Shown one piece after another: positions 6,222-14,649 of a stretch of DNA of 64,000 nt; position 1 is the first letter of the stretch, and the number at the start of each line of letters is the position of its first letter. The DNA lies in the NCBI GenBank assembly GCA_963756545.1, contig CAVWNY010000001.1, positions 558,001 through 622,000 of the forward strand, given 5' to 3'. Source of the DNA: DATFDN01 sp963756545 (GTDB lineage: Bacteria; Pseudomonadota; Alphaproteobacteria; Acetobacterales; Acetobacteraceae). The position numbers and the translations under genes were made by a program. Below the pieces are notes generated by a model. The model had not been told where the DNA came from. It made no database searches and saw nothing but the letters and a program-made list of their open reading frames with translations.

Positions 6222-8276
6222 CTACCGACAGCATCCGCTCAGCCACGCCGCCTTTCGCACCCGCGGCGGAAAGGCAAGCTCCCCCTCCAGTCCCCGCGTC
6301 AGCGACAGGTTGGGGCTGTGGAACGGGTCGTCCGCCACCACCAAGGGCCAGCGCAGCCGCATCCGCCGCACCTCCTCGCGTTCCACGGCGGCGCGCTCGC
6401 CCGAGAAATGGTGGCCGAGCGAGAGGGATTCGTAGTGCATCAGCTCCGCCTCCGCGCAGAAGACGATGCGGTGTCCGGCTTCGCGCAGCCGCAGGCAGAA
6501 ATCGACGTCGTTGAAGGCGATGGGATAGCTCTCGTCCATTCCCCCGATCGCCTGGTAGGCGGCCCGACGCGTGAGCAGGCAGGCGCCGGTGACGGCCGAC
6601 AGCTCCTGGCTCAGAACGGCGCGGTGCGCGTAGCCCGGCGCGCGCCGGGGCAGGCCGCGATGCGCGTGCTCGGCGAGGCCCGCCAGCCCCATGATGATCC
6701 CGCCATGCTGGATCGTCTCGTTTTCATAAAGGAGCCGCGCGCCCGCCGCGCCCACCTCAGGGTCGGCGAAGTGGCCGAGCATGACATCCAGCCAATCCGG
6801 CGCGGCCGGCGCGACGTCGTCGTTCAGCAGACACAGGAATTCGGCGCCGGTCTGACGGGCGCCGAAATTGTTGGCGGCCGCGTAGTTGAACCGCTCGACC
6901 GGGAAATTCACCACGCGCACGCGGGAATCGTCGCCGATGGCGGCGAGCGTTGCGCATTGCGCCGGGTCCAGCTTCGTCGCCTGCGAGACGACGATCAGCA
7001 GTTCCAGCGCATCATGGTCGGTCCGGTCCAGCACCGCGCGCAGGCATCGCCGCACATGCGCCGCTCGCAGCGCCGAGGGCACGACCAGGGCGACGGAGCG
7101 TGCCCGCGCGCCCGCCAGAACCGGCTGCACGCGCAACGGCAGCGCGTCCGCCGTGATCCGTGCCGTCCCTCCCACGCGGGCGAGGTGCGCGCGCGCCGCC
7201 TCCGCGATCGCCGCGGGGGGCGCGGCCTCCGCGTCCCATCTTCGGTGCGCCAGCACGAAGGGTACCCGCCGCGTCTCGCCCGCGCGCCCGGCCTCGTGCA
7301 GACGCAGCCAGAGATCGAGCCGCAGCACCTCGGCCCACTCCGCCGTTTCCGGTGCGTGCGCGGCGAGCCAGTCGCGCCGGAACAGCCACAGGCCGCGCGT
7401 CAGCGTTCCGGAGAGCATCAGGGCGCGATTCGGCTCCGGCTTGAACAGCGGGACGGTGCGCGCGCCATCCGGCGCGATCGCGTCCTCGTCTGTGCATAAC
7501 GCGGATGGAGTGCCGTTGCGCGCCATCCATTCCCCGAGCAGGGCGATCGCGTGCCGGGGCAGCACCTCGCCGGCCTGCAAAATCGCCACATAGGGTTCCG
7601 TTGCGCCGATCAGCGCCGGGGCGAGCGGAGCGCCGTGCGCCAGCGCGCGGGCGCACACCGGAACCGCCTGCGCCGCGAGCGAACCGAGTGTTGTTCGCGC
7701 CGCCGCCGTCTCGGTCCCCTCGGCGCACATCACCAGGGCAAGCACGCCGGGCCACTCCGCACGGCGAGGCGAGGCGAGCAGACGCGCGATGTCGTCGATC
7801 GACCAGTGATCGAACAGCATGGTCCAGAGTTCATAAGACTCCGGCATGGACTCGCCGCTCGCCTTCGCCAGCGCGCCCCGCACGCGGCGGCCCCAGCCGG
7901 CACGCCCGCCGAGGGCGGCCCGCAGGATGGGCCGGGGCGCGCGAGTCAGGAGACGCGCCGCGGCGCCAACCCGCGACACCGGACGCACAAGCAGCGGCAT
8001 CTGGGACGGCGGGTGCGGCATGCCGAGCAATTCCACGCGCAACTCCCGCGCTTCGGGCAACATATAGAGGAGCAGTCGCGGCGCTCCCCCGCGCCCCGGC
8101 GCGGCCAGCAAGGTCAGGGCAATTTCGCCGTCGAGATCGAGGACGAAGACCGCGCGCGCCTTGGGCGGCAGCTTCGGCAGGCGGAGCGCGCACCAGCGCG
8201 CGCGCAGGCTCGTGGGGATGGCGGCGGCGAGAACGCGGCCTGCCGGGCTCGTCAGGGTAAGGGTCAAGGCATGCAT
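6222..8276 (-). CDS. Large glycosyltransferase with C-terminal GT2 domain
   Basis: The 684-residue protein ends in a complete GT2-type (GT-A fold) domain from about residue 390: LLIVVSQATKLDP, RVVNFPVERFNYAAANNFGA, the acidic metal/nucleotide-sugar motif LLNDDV, then AVTGACLLTRRAAYQAIGGMDE and NDVDFCLRLREAGHR. Upstream, CTDEDAIAPDG and PLFKPEPN (about residues 270-300) resemble a second, degenerate glycosyltransferase half, so this is probably a tandem or long cell-surface polysaccharide transferase. The start at 8276 is preferred over a frame extension reaching 8333, because the divergent gene at 8323 would then overlap. Its 3' part is duplicated at 1775-1943. Acceptor and sugar are unknown. 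Confidence 0.85.
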   Translation of the reverse strand: MHALTLTLTSPAGRVLAAAIPTSLRARWCALRLPKLPPKARAVFVLDLDGEIALTLLAAPGRGGAPRLLLYMLPEARELRVELLGMPHPPSQMPLLVRPVSRVGAAARLLTRAPRPILRAALGGRAGWGRRVRGALAKASGESMPESYELWTMLFDHWSIDDIARLLASPRRAEWPGVLALVMCAEGTETAAARTTLGSLAAQAVPVCARALAHGAPLAPALIGATEPYVAILQAGEVLPRHAIALLGEWMARNGTPSALCTDEDAIAPDGARTVPLFKPEPNRALMLSGTLTRGLWLFRRDWLAAHAPETAEWAEVLRLDLWLRLHEAGRAGETRRVPFVLAHRRWDAEAAPPAAIAEAARAHLARVGGTARITADALPLRVQPVLAGARARSVALVVPSALRAAHVRRCLRAVLDRTDHDALELLIVVSQATKLDPAQCATLAAIGDDSRVRVVNFPVERFNYAAANNFGARQTGAEFLCLLNDDVAPAAPDWLDVMLGHFADPEVGAAGARLLYENETIQHGGIIMGLAGLAEHAHRGLPRRAPGYAHRAVLSQELSAVTGACLLTRRAAYQAIGGMDESYPIAFNDVDFCLRLREAGHRIVFCAEAELMHYESLSLGHHFSGERAAVEREEVRRMRLRWPLVVADDPFHSPNLSLTRGLEGELAFPPRVRKAAWLSGCCR
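6331..6480. repeat. Direct repeat copy B (about 150 bp) inside the glycosyltransferase gene
   Basis: Same-orientation partner of 1794-1943. This copy sits inside an intact reading frame and continues into the canonical C-terminus (DDPFHSPNLSL), so it is the parental copy. Confidence 0.85.
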
Positions 8277-8322
8277 CGGCTCGCGCCTGTTAGCATCCCG
8301 GCCCAGCGCCCAGATAGGGCGC

Positions 8323-9309
8323 ATGACGGACACATTTCCACCTGATCTGCCGGCGCTCGCGCGCGCGGCGGTGGAGGACGGTCTTCGCCGCTACTTCGCC
8401 GATCGCCACGCGCGGGTCCGCCCGTTCGTGGATCGGCATTTCGCGTTTCGGGGAACCTTGGGGCTGCATCGGGCCGCCTTGGGAGCGGACATCGTCCGCG
8501 CGCCCGCCAATCTCTTTCTGGCCGCCCCGCACGCGGCGATGAAGGGAGCGGGTTTGCTTGCCGGGTGGCTCGGCGCCGCGCGAATCGGGCGGGCGCTGGA
8601 ACGGCGGAACCTGCTGCTGCGGACTGATGTGGGTCGCGAGATCGAGTGGCTGGTGTTCACCGAACTGCTGGAACTGCCGTGCCGTCAGCGCGGGCGCGAA
8701 TCGGGCCGCGATGCGCTCGCCGAGGCGATCCTGGCCGACCCGCGCGTGACCGCGGCGGCCGCGACGCTGCTCGCGCCGATCGGTGCACGGGGCGACGACC
8801 CGGCGTTCCGCGCCCGATTGAGCGAGGCGATGGCCAGCTACGCGGCGACCCGCGCGGCGGCGGCGGAGATCACCACCTCGTTGCTGACGCTCGGCACCGG
8901 GGCGCTCGCCATCAAGCAACTCACGCCGGGCGCCGTTTCGCTCGGCCCGGCGCTCGCCGCGATCCTGGCTCAGCAGGCGGCGATCGCCTCGTTCCCGCTG
9001 GGCGCCGGGCTGGGTGGCCTGTGGTACGGCCTGTTTCCCGTCGCGCCGTCCATCGCTTTGGTCACGGGGCTGACCGGCGGGCTGATGCTGGCCGCCGCCG
9101 GCGCGGCCGCCTTCGCCGGCATCGTCGCCGACCCGGTGCAACGCCGGCTCGGTCTGCACGAGCGGCGGCTGCGGCGGATGCTGGGCGCGCTGGAGCGCCA
9201 GATGCTCGATCCAGCCGCGCCCGCCTTTGCGGTGCATGACCATTATGTTGCGCGCCTGCTCGATCTCTTCGACCTGCTCGGCTCGGCGTGGCGCCTTGCT
9301 CACCGGTGA
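8323..9309 (+). CDS. DUF6635-like protein with two C-terminal membrane hairpins
   Basis: The 328-residue protein resembles alphaproteobacterial proteins I recall under DUF6635. The N-terminal part has RPFVDRHFAFRGTLGLHRAALGADIVRAPANLF and LLLRTDVGREIEWLVFTELLELP. The C-terminal half contains long Ala/Gly-rich hydrophobic stretches (about residues 180-265) and ends with LDLFDLLGSAWRLA. Function is not known. The gene is divergent from the glycosyltransferase with only 46 bp between starts, so the two may share a regulatory region. The family name is from memory and needs confirmation. Confidence 0.7.
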   Translation: MTDTFPPDLPALARAAVEDGLRRYFADRHARVRPFVDRHFAFRGTLGLHRAALGADIVRAPANLFLAAPHAAMKGAGLLAGWLGAARIGRALERRNLLLRTDVGREIEWLVFTELLELPCRQRGRESGRDALAEAILADPRVTAAAATLLAPIGARGDDPAFRARLSEAMASYAATRAAAAEITTSLLTLGTGALAIKQLTPGAVSLGPALAAILAQQAAIASFPLGAGLGGLWYGLFPVAPSIALVTGLTGGLMLAAAGAAAFAGIVADPVQRRLGLHERRLRRMLGALERQMLDPAAPAFAVHDHYVARLLDLFDLLGSAWRLAHR

Positions 9310-9455
9310 GGTCGGGTTGTGGCGGCCGACTTGGCGCTTCGAGCATCCGGGCAGGCAGACCTATTGGAGGCGTACGCCTGATCGCGCTGGACCCGGCGAA
9401 GGGCATCAGGCTCTCGACTGAGGCGACCAAGCAGGCTGCGGACGCGTGCCCTCCC

Positions 9456-9490
9456 CGTCATGCCCGCGAAGGCGGGCACCCACGTCTTTG
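9456..9490. repeat. Half-copy of the dispersed CGTCATGCCCGCG palindromic element
   Basis: The sequence CGTCATGCCCGCGAAGGCG followed by GGCACCCACGTCTT matches one arm of the perfect inverted repeat at 17705-17785. Only one arm is present. The 236-bp gap between 9309 and 9546 holds nothing else that I recognise. Confidence 0.7.
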
Positions 9491-9545
9491 CACGACCCGT
9501 AAGTGACTCCAGAGAGTATGTCTCAGTATATTAACAACTGACTCG

Positions 9546-10769
9546 TCAGTGGCCGGTGCGGAAATCCGACGCGTTCAGGTGGGTGATCCCGCTCAGCGTG
9601 ATCTTCGTGTTGTCCGAGAGCGTGATCGCCACCGTCCCGTTCGCGAAGGTTTGGTGCTGCAGCGCCTGATGCACCTCGTCCTTGCCATAACCTGTCAGCG
9701 CGATCTTGTCGGGATTCTCGAAGTTTTGGATCAGCACGCTGCCGCCCGCCTCGCCCTTGATGAACGCGAAGATGTCGTTCCCGAAACCCGCGCTGACCGT
9801 GGCCGTCCCGGTGCCCGCCACCACCGTATCGCTCCCGCGACCGAGCACGATCGAATCCGTGCCGCTGCCGGCCTTGAACATGTCCGGCCCGCTCGCGAAG
9901 GCCCCGGACAGCGTCTCGTTCCCCTCGCCGGCGATCAGGCTTTGCGCCTTGGTGCCCCCGGCATACAGCGCATCGCCGCGGCCGCCGCCGAACAAGGTCG
10001 CGCGTCCCAAGCCCGCAAGCAGCAGGTTGTGTCCTCCCGCGCCGCCACGCACCAGCTCGTCCCCGCCGCCGCCCAGGACGGTGTCGCTGCCCATCCCGCC
10101 CAGGACACTCGCACTGCCTTTCCCGCCGACGAAGAAGAGATCGCTCGCCCCACCATAGACGAGATCGGAATGGTGCCCGCCGGTGGCGGCGACTGTCTCG
10201 GCACCCGCGCCGGCTACCACGGTGTCGTCGCCCGCGGAGTCCACGATGTCGCGGCCCGACCCGAGCTGGATCTGATCGTGCCCGCCTCCGGCCGCGATCG
10301 TGTCGTTGCCGCCGCCCAGCGCCCGCACGCGATCATTGCCGCCGCCGAGATTGACGGACCAGCCGCCGGCAACGTCGCCGGGGATCAGGATCGTGTTGTC
10401 ACCCCCGCCGCCCACGACGGTGCCCGAGCCCCCAGTGGCGATGAAAGTCAGATTGCCGGCACCGGACAGCACCGCCTCGCGCGCGTCGCCCGAGCCGAAG
10501 ATCACGGCGTTACGCGCCGTGTTGACGACGACATCATAGCCCTTGGGCAGCAGCGTCAGGCCACTCCTCGCCTGCACGAACTCGCCGATCTTGCCCGACG
10601 GCACGGGCGGCGGTGGCCCGTCGGTCTGGGCGACCGGAATAACGGACTGCGCCTGCACGGCTTGCGCGATCGAGGCCGCCAGTTGCTGCGCCAGCGTCGC
10701 ATTCGTGTGCGAATCATAGCGCAATGTCTCCGTGCTCCCGTGAGCCCCGGGAACCGTTATCGTCGCCAT
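9546..10769 (-). CDS. Glycine-rich RTX-like calcium-binding repeat protein
   Basis: The 407-residue protein has no classical signal peptide. After about 100 residues it becomes a long run of beta-roll-like units of the GGxGxDxxx type (for example GGGNDTIAAGGGHDQIQLGSGRD, split here by position: about residues 145-330), many with the GND/GHD calcium-ligand pattern. The last 60 residues (ILIQNFENPDKIALTGYG ... ITLSGITHLNASDF) look like the capping strand region that precedes a type I secretion signal. Proteins of this kind are usually exported by a type I ABC exporter; none is encoded in this window. A ribosome binding site (CAGGGAG) precedes the ATG at 10769. The precise role (adhesin, matrix protein) is unknown. 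Confidence 0.8.
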   Translation of the reverse strand: MATITVPGAHGSTETLRYDSHTNATLAQQLAASIAQAVQAQSVIPVAQTDGPPPPVPSGKIGEFVQARSGLTLLPKGYDVVVNTARNAVIFGSGDAREAVLSGAGNLTFIATGGSGTVVGGGGDNTILIPGDVAGGWSVNLGGGNDRVRALGGGNDTIAAGGGHDQIQLGSGRDIVDSAGDDTVVAGAGAETVAATGGHHSDLVYGGASDLFFVGGKGSASVLGGMGSDTVLGGGGDELVRGGAGGHNLLLAGLGRATLFGGGRGDALYAGGTKAQSLIAGEGNETLSGAFASGPDMFKAGSGTDSIVLGRGSDTVVAGTGTATVSAGFGNDIFAFIKGEAGGSVLIQNFENPDKIALTGYGKDEVHQALQHQTFANGTVAITLSDNTKITLSGITHLNASDFRTGH

Positions 10770-11011
10770 TATGCACTCCCTGCATGAAGGCTCAGATTGC
10801 ACAAAAGAAGACCGCCTTGTCGCGGCTTCGTAATTATCCGTACGTTAAAATGTCGCCTGCCCGGGGCCGGCAGTCTTCATGCGCCGACAGGATCTGCTTT
10901 GAGGCCGCAGGCCACCGCTGGCTGCCGCTGGCTGCCGCGAACGGCGGCCCCTGGCCTTCGCGGACATGCCCGCCTAACCTCGGCGTCCTCGGAGAAGGAG
11001 GAGGACGCAGC

Positions 11012-11926
11012 ATGGCGGGCATGTTGGACGGCAAGGTGGCGGTCGTCACCGGCTCGGGCGGCGGCATCGGGCGCGAGATCGCGGTCATGATGGCCGGAGC
11101 CGGGGCCAAGATCATCATCAACGACGTGGGCGCGTCACTTTCCGGCGAGGGCCTGTCCGCCACGCCCGCGCAGCAGACCAAGCAGGTGATCGAGCAGCGC
11201 GGCGGGCGCGCCGAGATCAACACGGACTCGGTCGCCGAGTGGAATTCGGCGCAGAAGATCATCCAGGCGGCGATGGACCATTTCGGTCGCATCGACATCG
11301 TCGTGAACAACGCGGGCATCCTGCGCGACGTGATCTTCCACAAGATGACGGCCGACGATTGGACCGCGGTGATCGGCGTCCACCTGAACGGCAGCTTCTT
11401 CGTCAGCCGCGCCGCCGCCGAGCATTTCCGCAAGCAGGAGAGCGGCGCCTTCGTCCACATCACCAGCACGTCCGGGCTGGTCGGCAATTTTGGGCAGGCG
11501 AACTACTCCGCCGCCAAGCTGGGCATCACCGCGCTGTCGAAGTCGATCGCGCTGGATATGAAGCGCTACAACGTGCGCTCCAACTGTATCGCCCCGTTCG
11601 CCTGGAGCCGCATGACCAGCTCGATCCCGGCAAGCTCGCCCGAACAGCAGGTCCGGCTAGAGAAGATCAAGCAGATGACCCCGGACAAGAACGCGCCGAT
11701 GGCGGTGTTCCTGGCCTCCGACGCCGCGAGGGACGTGAGCGGGCAGGTGTTCGGCACGCGGATGAACGAGTTGATCCTGTTCAGCTCCCCCCGCCCGATC
11801 CGCTACGTGCATCGCGCCGAGGGCTGGACGCCGGAATCGATCGCCGAGCACGCGCTGCCGGCCTTGAAGGCCTCGTTCATGCCGCTGGATCGTTCGGGGG
11901 ACGTGTTCTCGTGGGATCCGCTGTGA
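11012..11926 (+). CDS. Short-chain dehydrogenase/reductase resembling the hydroxyacyl-CoA dehydrogenase domain of MFE-2
   Basis: The 304-residue protein begins with the SDR nucleotide-binding motif (VAVVTGSGGGIGRE, TGxxxGIG near residue 13), then NNAG, the catalytic Ser in HITSTSG and the YSAAK catalytic Tyr/Lys pair. The loop INDVGASLSGEG after strand 2 and the long C-terminal extension are typical of the larger 3-hydroxyacyl-CoA dehydrogenase-like SDRs. A strong AGGAGGA sequence precedes the ATG at 11012. It is divergent from the RTX-like gene with 242 bp between, in which I see no other gene. Substrate is unknown; a fatty-acyl or bile-type CoA thioester is plausible. Confidence 0.88.
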   Translation: MAGMLDGKVAVVTGSGGGIGREIAVMMAGAGAKIIINDVGASLSGEGLSATPAQQTKQVIEQRGGRAEINTDSVAEWNSAQKIIQAAMDHFGRIDIVVNNAGILRDVIFHKMTADDWTAVIGVHLNGSFFVSRAAAEHFRKQESGAFVHITSTSGLVGNFGQANYSAAKLGITALSKSIALDMKRYNVRSNCIAPFAWSRMTSSIPASSPEQQVRLEKIKQMTPDKNAPMAVFLASDAARDVSGQVFGTRMNELILFSSPRPIRYVHRAEGWTPESIAEHALPALKASFMPLDRSGDVFSWDPL

Positions 11927-11982
11927 TCGGGTGATGTGTTCTACTACCACCGGATTCTAGCTGCTGACCCATCGCGCCGGCC

Positions 11983-12066
11983 GGCCCCTCCCCAGGGGAG
12001 GGGGAGAAGAATGCCCGACCAGCGCTTGCTCCTCCCCTCCCTTGCGGGAGGGGTTGGGGGAGGGGT
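11983..12066. repeat. CCCTCCCC-type dispersed palindrome
   Basis: A pair of facing G- and C-runs (CCCCTCCCCAGGGGAGGGGG, then CCTCCCTTGCGGGAGGGG) forms nested stems. The same motif family occurs at 17641-17695, 44322-44372 and 50958-51058, always between genes. It lies between the convergent SDR and HdeD-like genes, where it could act as a bidirectional terminator. Confidence 0.75.
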
Positions 12067-12075
12067 GACGGAACT

Positions 12076-12645
12076 CTACGGAACCGGTCGCCCCACCCGA
12101 CGCAGCGATAGCCCGAACTCGAACCAGGCCGCGCCGTGGAAGATCAGCTCGACGCCGATGAGCGTGCCCAGCACCCACAGCCCCGACCAGGGCAGGGTGA
12201 CGTATAGCCCGACGCCCACGCCGATGCTGATAAGCCCGCCCAGCAGCAGCAGCCCCGACCCGCCTAGGTGCCAATGGCTCACCGCCAGCACCACCCGTGA
12301 CACGCCGGCCACAATCAGCACGGCAGCGAGCGCGATGGTGAGGACGACCGACCCTTGCACCGGCTGGGCCATGATCAGGAACCCGGCGATGGCATAGAGC
12401 ACGCCGCTCAGCACATGCAGCAGGAATCCGCCCCAACTGCGGTCCAAAAGGGCGTGCAAAATTTGCAGCACGCCCCCGACCACGAGGGCAGCGCCGATGA
12501 ACACCGCTCCGACCAGGGTGGCCGCCACCACGTCGTACCAGCAGAAGATGCCCAGCAGGATCTGCAGAATGCCCAGCACGACGAACCAGATCCAGCCGCT
12601 GCGGGGCCGGCGGAACGACAGATTGGAGGAGGGCGAGGCGCTCAT
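12076..12645 (-). CDS. HdeD-like (DUF308) membrane protein
   Basis: The 189-residue protein consists of about six hydrophobic helices arranged as three similar hairpins (for example GWIWFVVLGILQILLGIF, VGAVFIGAALVVGGVLQIL, VLSGVLYAIAGFLIMAQP), the pattern of the HdeD / DUF308 family. E. coli HdeD is linked to acid resistance at high cell density; whether that holds here is unknown. The start at 12645 (MSASPSSNLSF) is preferred to a site 33 bp upstream because the shorter form gives the usual short polar N-terminus. Confidence 0.85.
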   Translation of the reverse strand: MSASPSSNLSFRRPRSGWIWFVVLGILQILLGIFCWYDVVAATLVGAVFIGAALVVGGVLQILHALLDRSWGGFLLHVLSGVLYAIAGFLIMAQPVQGSVVLTIALAAVLIVAGVSRVVLAVSHWHLGGSGLLLLGGLISIGVGVGLYVTLPWSGLWVLGTLIGVELIFHGAAWFEFGLSLRRVGRPVP

Positions 12646-12715
12646 TGCTCGGCTCAAGGTGGTTGCGTGGCCCAGCACATAGCACGTCGCGCCATGGCCG
12701 CGGTTTTATCCGTCG

Positions 12716-13222
12716 TCAGAGACGGGAAAGATGCGGCGCGATCAGGCTCGCCAGCCGTTCGCACCCGGCCAGGTCGGTCGCGGTGAAGCGCGCGAGGCGC
12801 GGGCTGTCGAGGTCGAGCACGCCGCCCACCCGCCCGGCGTGAAGCACCGGCACCACCAGTTCGGAGCGTGAGAGGAGGTCGCAAGCGATATGATCGGGAA
12901 ATACGGCCACATCGGGGACCAACACCGACCGACGCGTGGCGGCAGCCGCTCCGCAAACGCCGCGTCCGAGCGGGATGCGCGCGCATGCGGGGCGGCCCTG
13001 GAACGGGCCGAGCACCAGCTCCTGTCCGCGAACCACATAGAACCCGGCCCAGTTGACATCGGGCAGGCCGTTGTAGATCGCGGCCGCGGCGTTCGCAGTG
13101 TTCGCCAGCGGGTCGGTCTCGTCTTCCAGGAGCGCGGCAAGCGCCACGGCCAGTTCCTCGTAGGACGTGGCGACATCCTCCGCTCCCGCAATCCACGGCG
13201 CCGGGCGCGCGGCGTCGTGCAT
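12716..13222 (-). CDS. msrC: Free methionine-R-sulfoxide reductase (GAF-domain fRMsr)
   Basis: This GAF-domain enzyme reduces free L-methionine-R-sulfoxide, a repair of oxidised methionine pools. The 168 residues align with the family throughout: VNWAGFYVVRGQELVLGPFQGRPAC, IPLGRGVCGAAAA, VFPDHIACDLLSRSELVVPV and GGVLDLDSP. The three conserved cysteines are at about residues 80, 90 and 114 (C84/C94/C118 in the E. coli enzyme), so the active site appears complete. The MarR-type regulator lies 26 bp upstream on the same strand, so both may form one oxidative- or phenolic-stress operon. Confidence 0.92.
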   Translation of the reverse strand: MHDAARPAPWIAGAEDVATSYEELAVALAALLEDETDPLANTANAAAAIYNGLPDVNWAGFYVVRGQELVLGPFQGRPACARIPLGRGVCGAAAATRRSVLVPDVAVFPDHIACDLLSRSELVVPVLHAGRVGGVLDLDSPRLARFTATDLAGCERLASLIAPHLSRL

Positions 13223-13248
13223 CCGCTGCCCGCCCCGTGCGCTGGTCC

Positions 13249-13662
13249 CTAATGCGTCGCCCGCACCTCGGCGCGCGCCCGCTGCGCCGCCACGTCGGCC
13301 GGCAGCTTCAGGTTCAGGCCCGTCGCCGCATCGCGCAGGATCGCGCGCATCTCGCGTAGAAACGCCATGCCGGCGGGCGTACGCTGCACCAGCACGCTGC
13401 GCCGATCCAGCGGATCGGTCTTGCGCTTGACCAGATCGAACTCCGTCAGCCGGTCGAGCGCGCGCGTGATCGCCGGCTTGGACACGCCAAGCTTTGCGGC
13501 CAGCCCGCGCACCGTCTGCGCCTCGGCCTCCAGATAGCAGGTCAGGAACACCCCAAGTTGTCGCGCCGACAGGTCGGGACCGTCCCGCCGCACCAGCTCC
13601 ACAATGGTCGTACGCAGCACGCCGGCCAACCCGTCGCCCGCATCGTTGTTGTTGCTGCTCAT
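13249..13662 (-). CDS. MarR-family transcriptional regulator
   Basis: The 137-residue protein has the winged helix-turn-helix of the MarR family: ARQLGVFLTCYLEAEAQTV, then the DNA-recognition region VRGLAAKLGVSKPAITRALDRL, then the wing VKRKTDPLDRRSVLVQRT. The start at 13662 is supported by an AGGAAGG sequence a few bases upstream; a longer upstream frame is arginine-rich noise. MarR regulators usually repress by binding a palindrome in their own promoter and respond to phenolics or oxidants. I did not find a clear palindrome in the 219 bp up to 13881. Target genes may include the adjacent msrC. Confidence 0.88.
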   Translation of the reverse strand: MSSNNNDAGDGLAGVLRTTIVELVRRDGPDLSARQLGVFLTCYLEAEAQTVRGLAAKLGVSKPAITRALDRLTEFDLVKRKTDPLDRRSVLVQRTPAGMAFLREMRAILRDAATGLNLKLPADVAAQRARAEVRATH

Positions 13663-13881
13663 GTCTGGTACCTTCCTAAACGTACGGCCGTCCGACCGCC
13701 CGGCTCGCGACGCTTCCCGTTTCCCGGTTCTATCGTGCCTGCGCCGCCTGCGGCCATCATGTCCGAGCCAGGCTTTCGTCAGGGATCCCCGTCCGCGAGC
13801 CACGCTCGTCCCCGCCTGCACTCCCCAACGGCACCAACACCATTTTGGTTGCGCGGCCATCTCACGATGTCTGGACCCAAG

Positions 13882-14637
13882 TTACGGTTGCGTCACTGAT
13901 CGCCTCGGGCCGGCTGGCTGGCCCTCCGTCAGCCGACGCTCCGCCATTTTTCGCCACGGCGCATCGGCCGGCGCCTCGGCCAGCGCGCGGCGGAACAGCG
14001 CGGCCGACTCCTCCGTCACGCGCCCGTTCGCCTCTGCCGTCGCCTCGGCGGCCTCGGCCGCCAGCGTCGGATCAAACCGAGCGGCGAGCGCCGTGTTCCA
14101 GGCCGCCGCCGCGGCGCCCAGATTGCCGAGCCGCGCCTCCGCCCCGCCCAACAGGATGTAGCCCTCGCGCGCCTTCTCCGAGCGCGGATCGAGGCCGCTC
14201 AGCACCATCCGCAACCGCTCGACCATGCCCGCCTCGTCGCGCACCCGCTGCTCGGCGGCGGCGATGCGGGCCTTGAGCGGGGCCGCCGGCAGGCCCGGCG
14301 AGCCGCCGGTCAGATAGAGCAGCGCCGCCGCGACCGGCACCAGCACGAGCGCGACCCAGACGGGACCGCGCGGCGTAGCCCCAGGGGGCGTCCGGGGGCC
14401 GGGTTCAATCGCCGCCGCCGCGCCCAGCAGCCGCCGCTCGACCTCCAGCACCGCGCCGGCATGCTCGGCGGCCGCGATCCGCCCGTCTGCGAGGTCGCGG
14501 TCGAGTTCCGCGAGTTGCGCGCGGTGCAGCGCAAGGGCGGCCTCGCGCCGGCCGCGGGCGCCGAGCGCAGGGCGCAGCGTCAGCGCGAGCGGGGCGAGCG
14601 CCGCGCAGGCCAGCAGCAGGGCCGCGAGCCAGATCAT
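13882..14637 (-). CDS. ccmI: Cytochrome c maturation protein CcmI
   Basis: CcmI is the membrane-anchored apocytochrome c chaperone of system I maturation. The 251 residues show the expected N-terminal membrane helix (WLAALLLACAALAPLALTL), a cytoplasmic segment with LHRAQLAELDRDLADGRIAAAEHAGAVLEVERRLL (the CcmI N-terminal signature), a second helix at about residues 92-112 and then a periplasmic TPR-like region with repeated Ala-rich helices. It is the last gene of the ccm run, 12 bp downstream of ccmH. Sequence similarity outside the N-terminal domain is low, as is usual for this family. Confidence 0.88.
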   Translation of the reverse strand: MIWLAALLLACAALAPLALTLRPALGARGRREAALALHRAQLAELDRDLADGRIAAAEHAGAVLEVERRLLGAAAAIEPGPRTPPGATPRGPVWVALVLVPVAAALLYLTGGSPGLPAAPLKARIAAAEQRVRDEAGMVERLRMVLSGLDPRSEKAREGYILLGGAEARLGNLGAAAAAWNTALAARFDPTLAAEAAEATAEANGRVTEESAALFRRALAEAPADAPWRKMAERRLTEGQPAGPRRSVTQP

Positions 14638-14649
14638 CGGCGCCTCATC

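Noticed and set aside
6063..7499. 478-codon open frame on the plus strand opposite the glycosyltransferase
   Set aside because: Antisense shadow of the GT2 gene; no start context and no motifs.
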